Shown here: positions 63,697-64,000 of the stretch, one piece after another
Position numbering within the stretch: position 1 is the first letter of the stretch
How the letters are laid out: each line of letters opens with the position of its first letter
The notes under the pieces: model-generated
What the model was told of the DNA's origin: nothing
Databases searched by the model: none
Seen by the model: the letters and a program-made list of their open reading frames with translations, nothing else
Assembly: GCF_000814005.1 (NCBI RefSeq)
Contig: NZ_JWLK01000001.1
Span: 992,001 to 1,056,000 of the forward strand
DNA from: Ruegeria sp. ANG-S4
GTDB lineage: Bacteria > Pseudomonadota > Alphaproteobacteria > Rhodobacterales > Rhodobacteraceae
Reading direction: 5' to 3'
Length of the DNA: 64,000 bases
Translations under genes and position numbers: made by a program

Positions 63697-64000
63697 TCGG
63701 ATTGGCAATCCTTTCTTAAAGCTTCCTCGCGGCGCTCAATTGGCTACCGAAACGAAGGTTAGCCGGCGCCGCAACCCTGGTGGACCGGTACAAGCAGTAT
63801 CACTCACTAAGCCGTTCTGCATAGACTTGGACGATGCGAAGGAATGGTATCGTGAATTAAGCTGAATGCCCCAGCTTGTAGCCGTTCCAGAAATGGTCCG
63901 GTTGTTTCACAGAAAACAGTGTCAAACAGGCTTTTTCGAACGGAAAACAACGGATTCAGATGGTCAAAAGTCTGCAATAGAAGCACAGCAATAGGCAAAA
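63697..64000. other. Right-hand end of window without a supported gene
   Basis: Short open frames exist on both strands, but none has a family match, a convincing ribosome site or consistent codon use. I see no tRNA, terminator or repeat of note. Confidence 0.4.

Noticed and set aside
63653..63998. Short frames on both strands at the right edge, possibly an integrase remnant
   Set aside because: No recognisable motif, no ribosome site, and the two frames overlap each other on opposite strands.

Overview
The window looks like about 64 kb of an alphaproteobacterial chromosome from the order Rhodobacterales (Roseobacter group). The main pointers are a complete nuo operon carrying the small accessory genes typical of that order, NuoE with a C-terminal helix-hairpin-helix tail, birA-coaX-rnj directly after nuoN, and a leucine catabolism (liu) cluster with a separate acyl-CoA synthetase. 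The assignment rests on remembered gene order and protein style, not on a database search.

Layout. 1-3309: 5' part of glmU (minus strand, runs off the window), then gph and a DegT-family aminotransferase. 3405-13620: leucine/isovalerate catabolism, namely isovaleryl-CoA dehydrogenase, acyl-CoA synthetase, both methylcrotonyl-CoA carboxylase subunits, HMG-CoA lyase and methylglutaconyl-CoA hydratase. A clear promoter overlapped by a palindromic operator sits in front, and an ompW-like gene with a possible FNR box is embedded in opposite orientation. 13713-32450: the nuoA-N operon for complex I, interrupted by at least nine genes that are not complex I subunits. 32504-35707: birA, coaX and rnj; BirA would serve the biotin-dependent carboxylase encoded upstream. 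35714-44814: housekeeping and signalling genes, including a NUDIX/DUF983 pair, an EF-hand/ECF sigma/membrane protein/periplasmic protein operon, a diguanylate cyclase with degenerate receivers, an MttB-family methyltransferase without pyrrolysine, and an H-NOX/diguanylate cyclase pair. 44878-52479: a minus-strand run with a CbiX-like chelatase, an AEC transporter, a metallo-hydrolase, tatD, holB, tmk, a D,D-carboxypeptidase and a SPOR lipoprotein with internal repeats.

A tRNA-Ser(UGA) at 52684 marks the start of an accessory region. It holds a large serine recombinase with its DUF2924 and DUF3489 partners, facing away from a ParB-methyltransferase fusion, a DUF5681 protein and a phage terminase large subunit. 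No capsid, portal or tail gene is present. Beyond it lie a LysR regulator, an aspartate-nucleophile alpha/beta hydrolase, a small ABM-type protein, a decayed IS3 element, a second transposase fragment and an acetyltransferase-like gene.

The best candidates for something under-described are: the recombinase/ParB-methylase/terminase cassette with its repeat-rich flank; the H-NOX protein that has lost both the heme-ligating histidine and the YxSxR motif while keeping its cyclase partner; the extra genes inside the nuo operon; and the promoter/operator in front of the liu cluster.
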